NCBI RefSeq assembly: GCF_000935045.1
Contig: NZ_JYKS01000062.1
Span: 1 to 41,999 of the forward strand
Length of the DNA: 41,999 nt
Direction of reading: 5' to 3'
Origin: Pseudomonas sp. 10-1B
GTDB lineage: Bacteria > Pseudomonadota > Gammaproteobacteria > Pseudomonadales > Pseudomonadaceae
Shown here: piece by piece, positions 41,753 to 41,999 of the stretch
How the letters are laid out: each line of letters starts with the position of its first letter
Numbering within the stretch: position 1 is the first letter of the stretch
The notes under the pieces: model-generated
Databases searched by the model: none
The model's input: the letters and a program-made list of their open reading frames with translations, nothing else
Told to the model about the DNA's origin: nothing
Program-made: the position numbers and the translations under genes

Positions 41753-41999
41753 CTGTGAGATCGAGCGCCGCCCGCGCGGCGCATCGCCGGCAAGCCGGCC
41801 CCCACATCTGTTTCGGGCCAATCTCTCCTGTGAATTTACCGCTGCCCGCCTTGTTTGTTCCCTTCGATATCGAAGGTGTCACCTGTGCTTTTCTGCTATC
41901 TCCAGCCATGCACCCAGGGAGCGAGTGCGGAGGAGGCAGGAGTAACTGGCCCGAAACAGATGTGGGAGCCGGCTTGCCGGCGATGCGCCGCGCGGGCGG
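41753..41999. repeat. Second long inverted-repeat element (cut by window end)
   Basis: Left arm 41753-41820 and right arm 41947-41999 (truncated) are reverse complements with one mismatch. The outer CTGTGAGATCGAGCGCCGCC and inner TGTTTCGGGCCA match the element at 10957-11189, but the embedded REP core is the ATCGCCGGCAAGCCGGC subtype instead of TTCGCGGGCAAGCCCGC. The 126-base centre differs in sequence and contains no gene. Confidence 0.88.

Overview
The window is chromosomal DNA from a fluorescent pseudomonad, most likely the Pseudomonas putida group. The gene order (serB, psd-rhdA, motAB, rsgA, orn, queG, nnr-tsaE-amiB-mutL-miaA-hfq-hflX-hflKC, hisZ-purA, rnr-rlmB, rpsF-rpsR-rplI-dnaB) follows the Pseudomonas core chromosome. 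Coding DNA is GC-rich, and the intergenic gaps carry many REP palindromes of the type typical of P. putida (cores such as GTGGGAGCGGGC and GCCGGCAAGCC). The species call is an inference from order and repeats, not from a search.

Layout. 1-3000: a membrane protein of the AhpA/YtjB (Smp) type, divergent from serB. 3100-6400 (minus strand): psd, rhdA and an HDOD-GAF-like signalling protein. 6430-8384: motA-motB behind a clear sigma-28 (FliA) promoter. 8512-12298: rsgA, orn, a TRIC-type channel gene and queG. 12363-21810: a long plus-strand superoperon for metabolite repair, tRNA modification, cell separation, mismatch repair and the Hfq/HflX/HflKC system. 22113-24649: hisZ and purA. 24947-26881: a chemoreceptor gene. 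26986-29564 (minus): an iron-type ABC permease and binding protein without an ATPase gene. 30081-30341 (minus): two tRNA-Leu(CAG) genes. 30613-33932: rnr-rlmB. 34239-37798: rpsF-rpsR-DUF2232-like-rplI-dnaB.

The accessory part lies downstream of dnaB (38075-40939, minus strand) in DNA that becomes visibly AT-rich. It looks like a minimal RiPP (ribosomally made, post-translationally modified peptide) locus: a 32-codon peptide gene behind a plausible promoter and strong ribosome binding site, a 25-base perfect hairpin, a YcaO-family gene split over two reading frames, and an ABC exporter gene starting one base after the YcaO stop. No E1/ThiF-like, TfuA, dehydrogenase, protease or immunity gene is visible beside it. 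The YcaO split may be an inactivating lesion, a sequence error, or less likely a +1 programmed frameshift. This is the part most worth following up. A gene-poor AT-rich stretch, a REP pair and a small DUF3077-like gene follow.

Two large inverted-repeat elements (10957-11189, and 41753 to the window end) share outer and inner arm sequences but carry different REP cores. They look like two members of one family of nested, non-coding elements.
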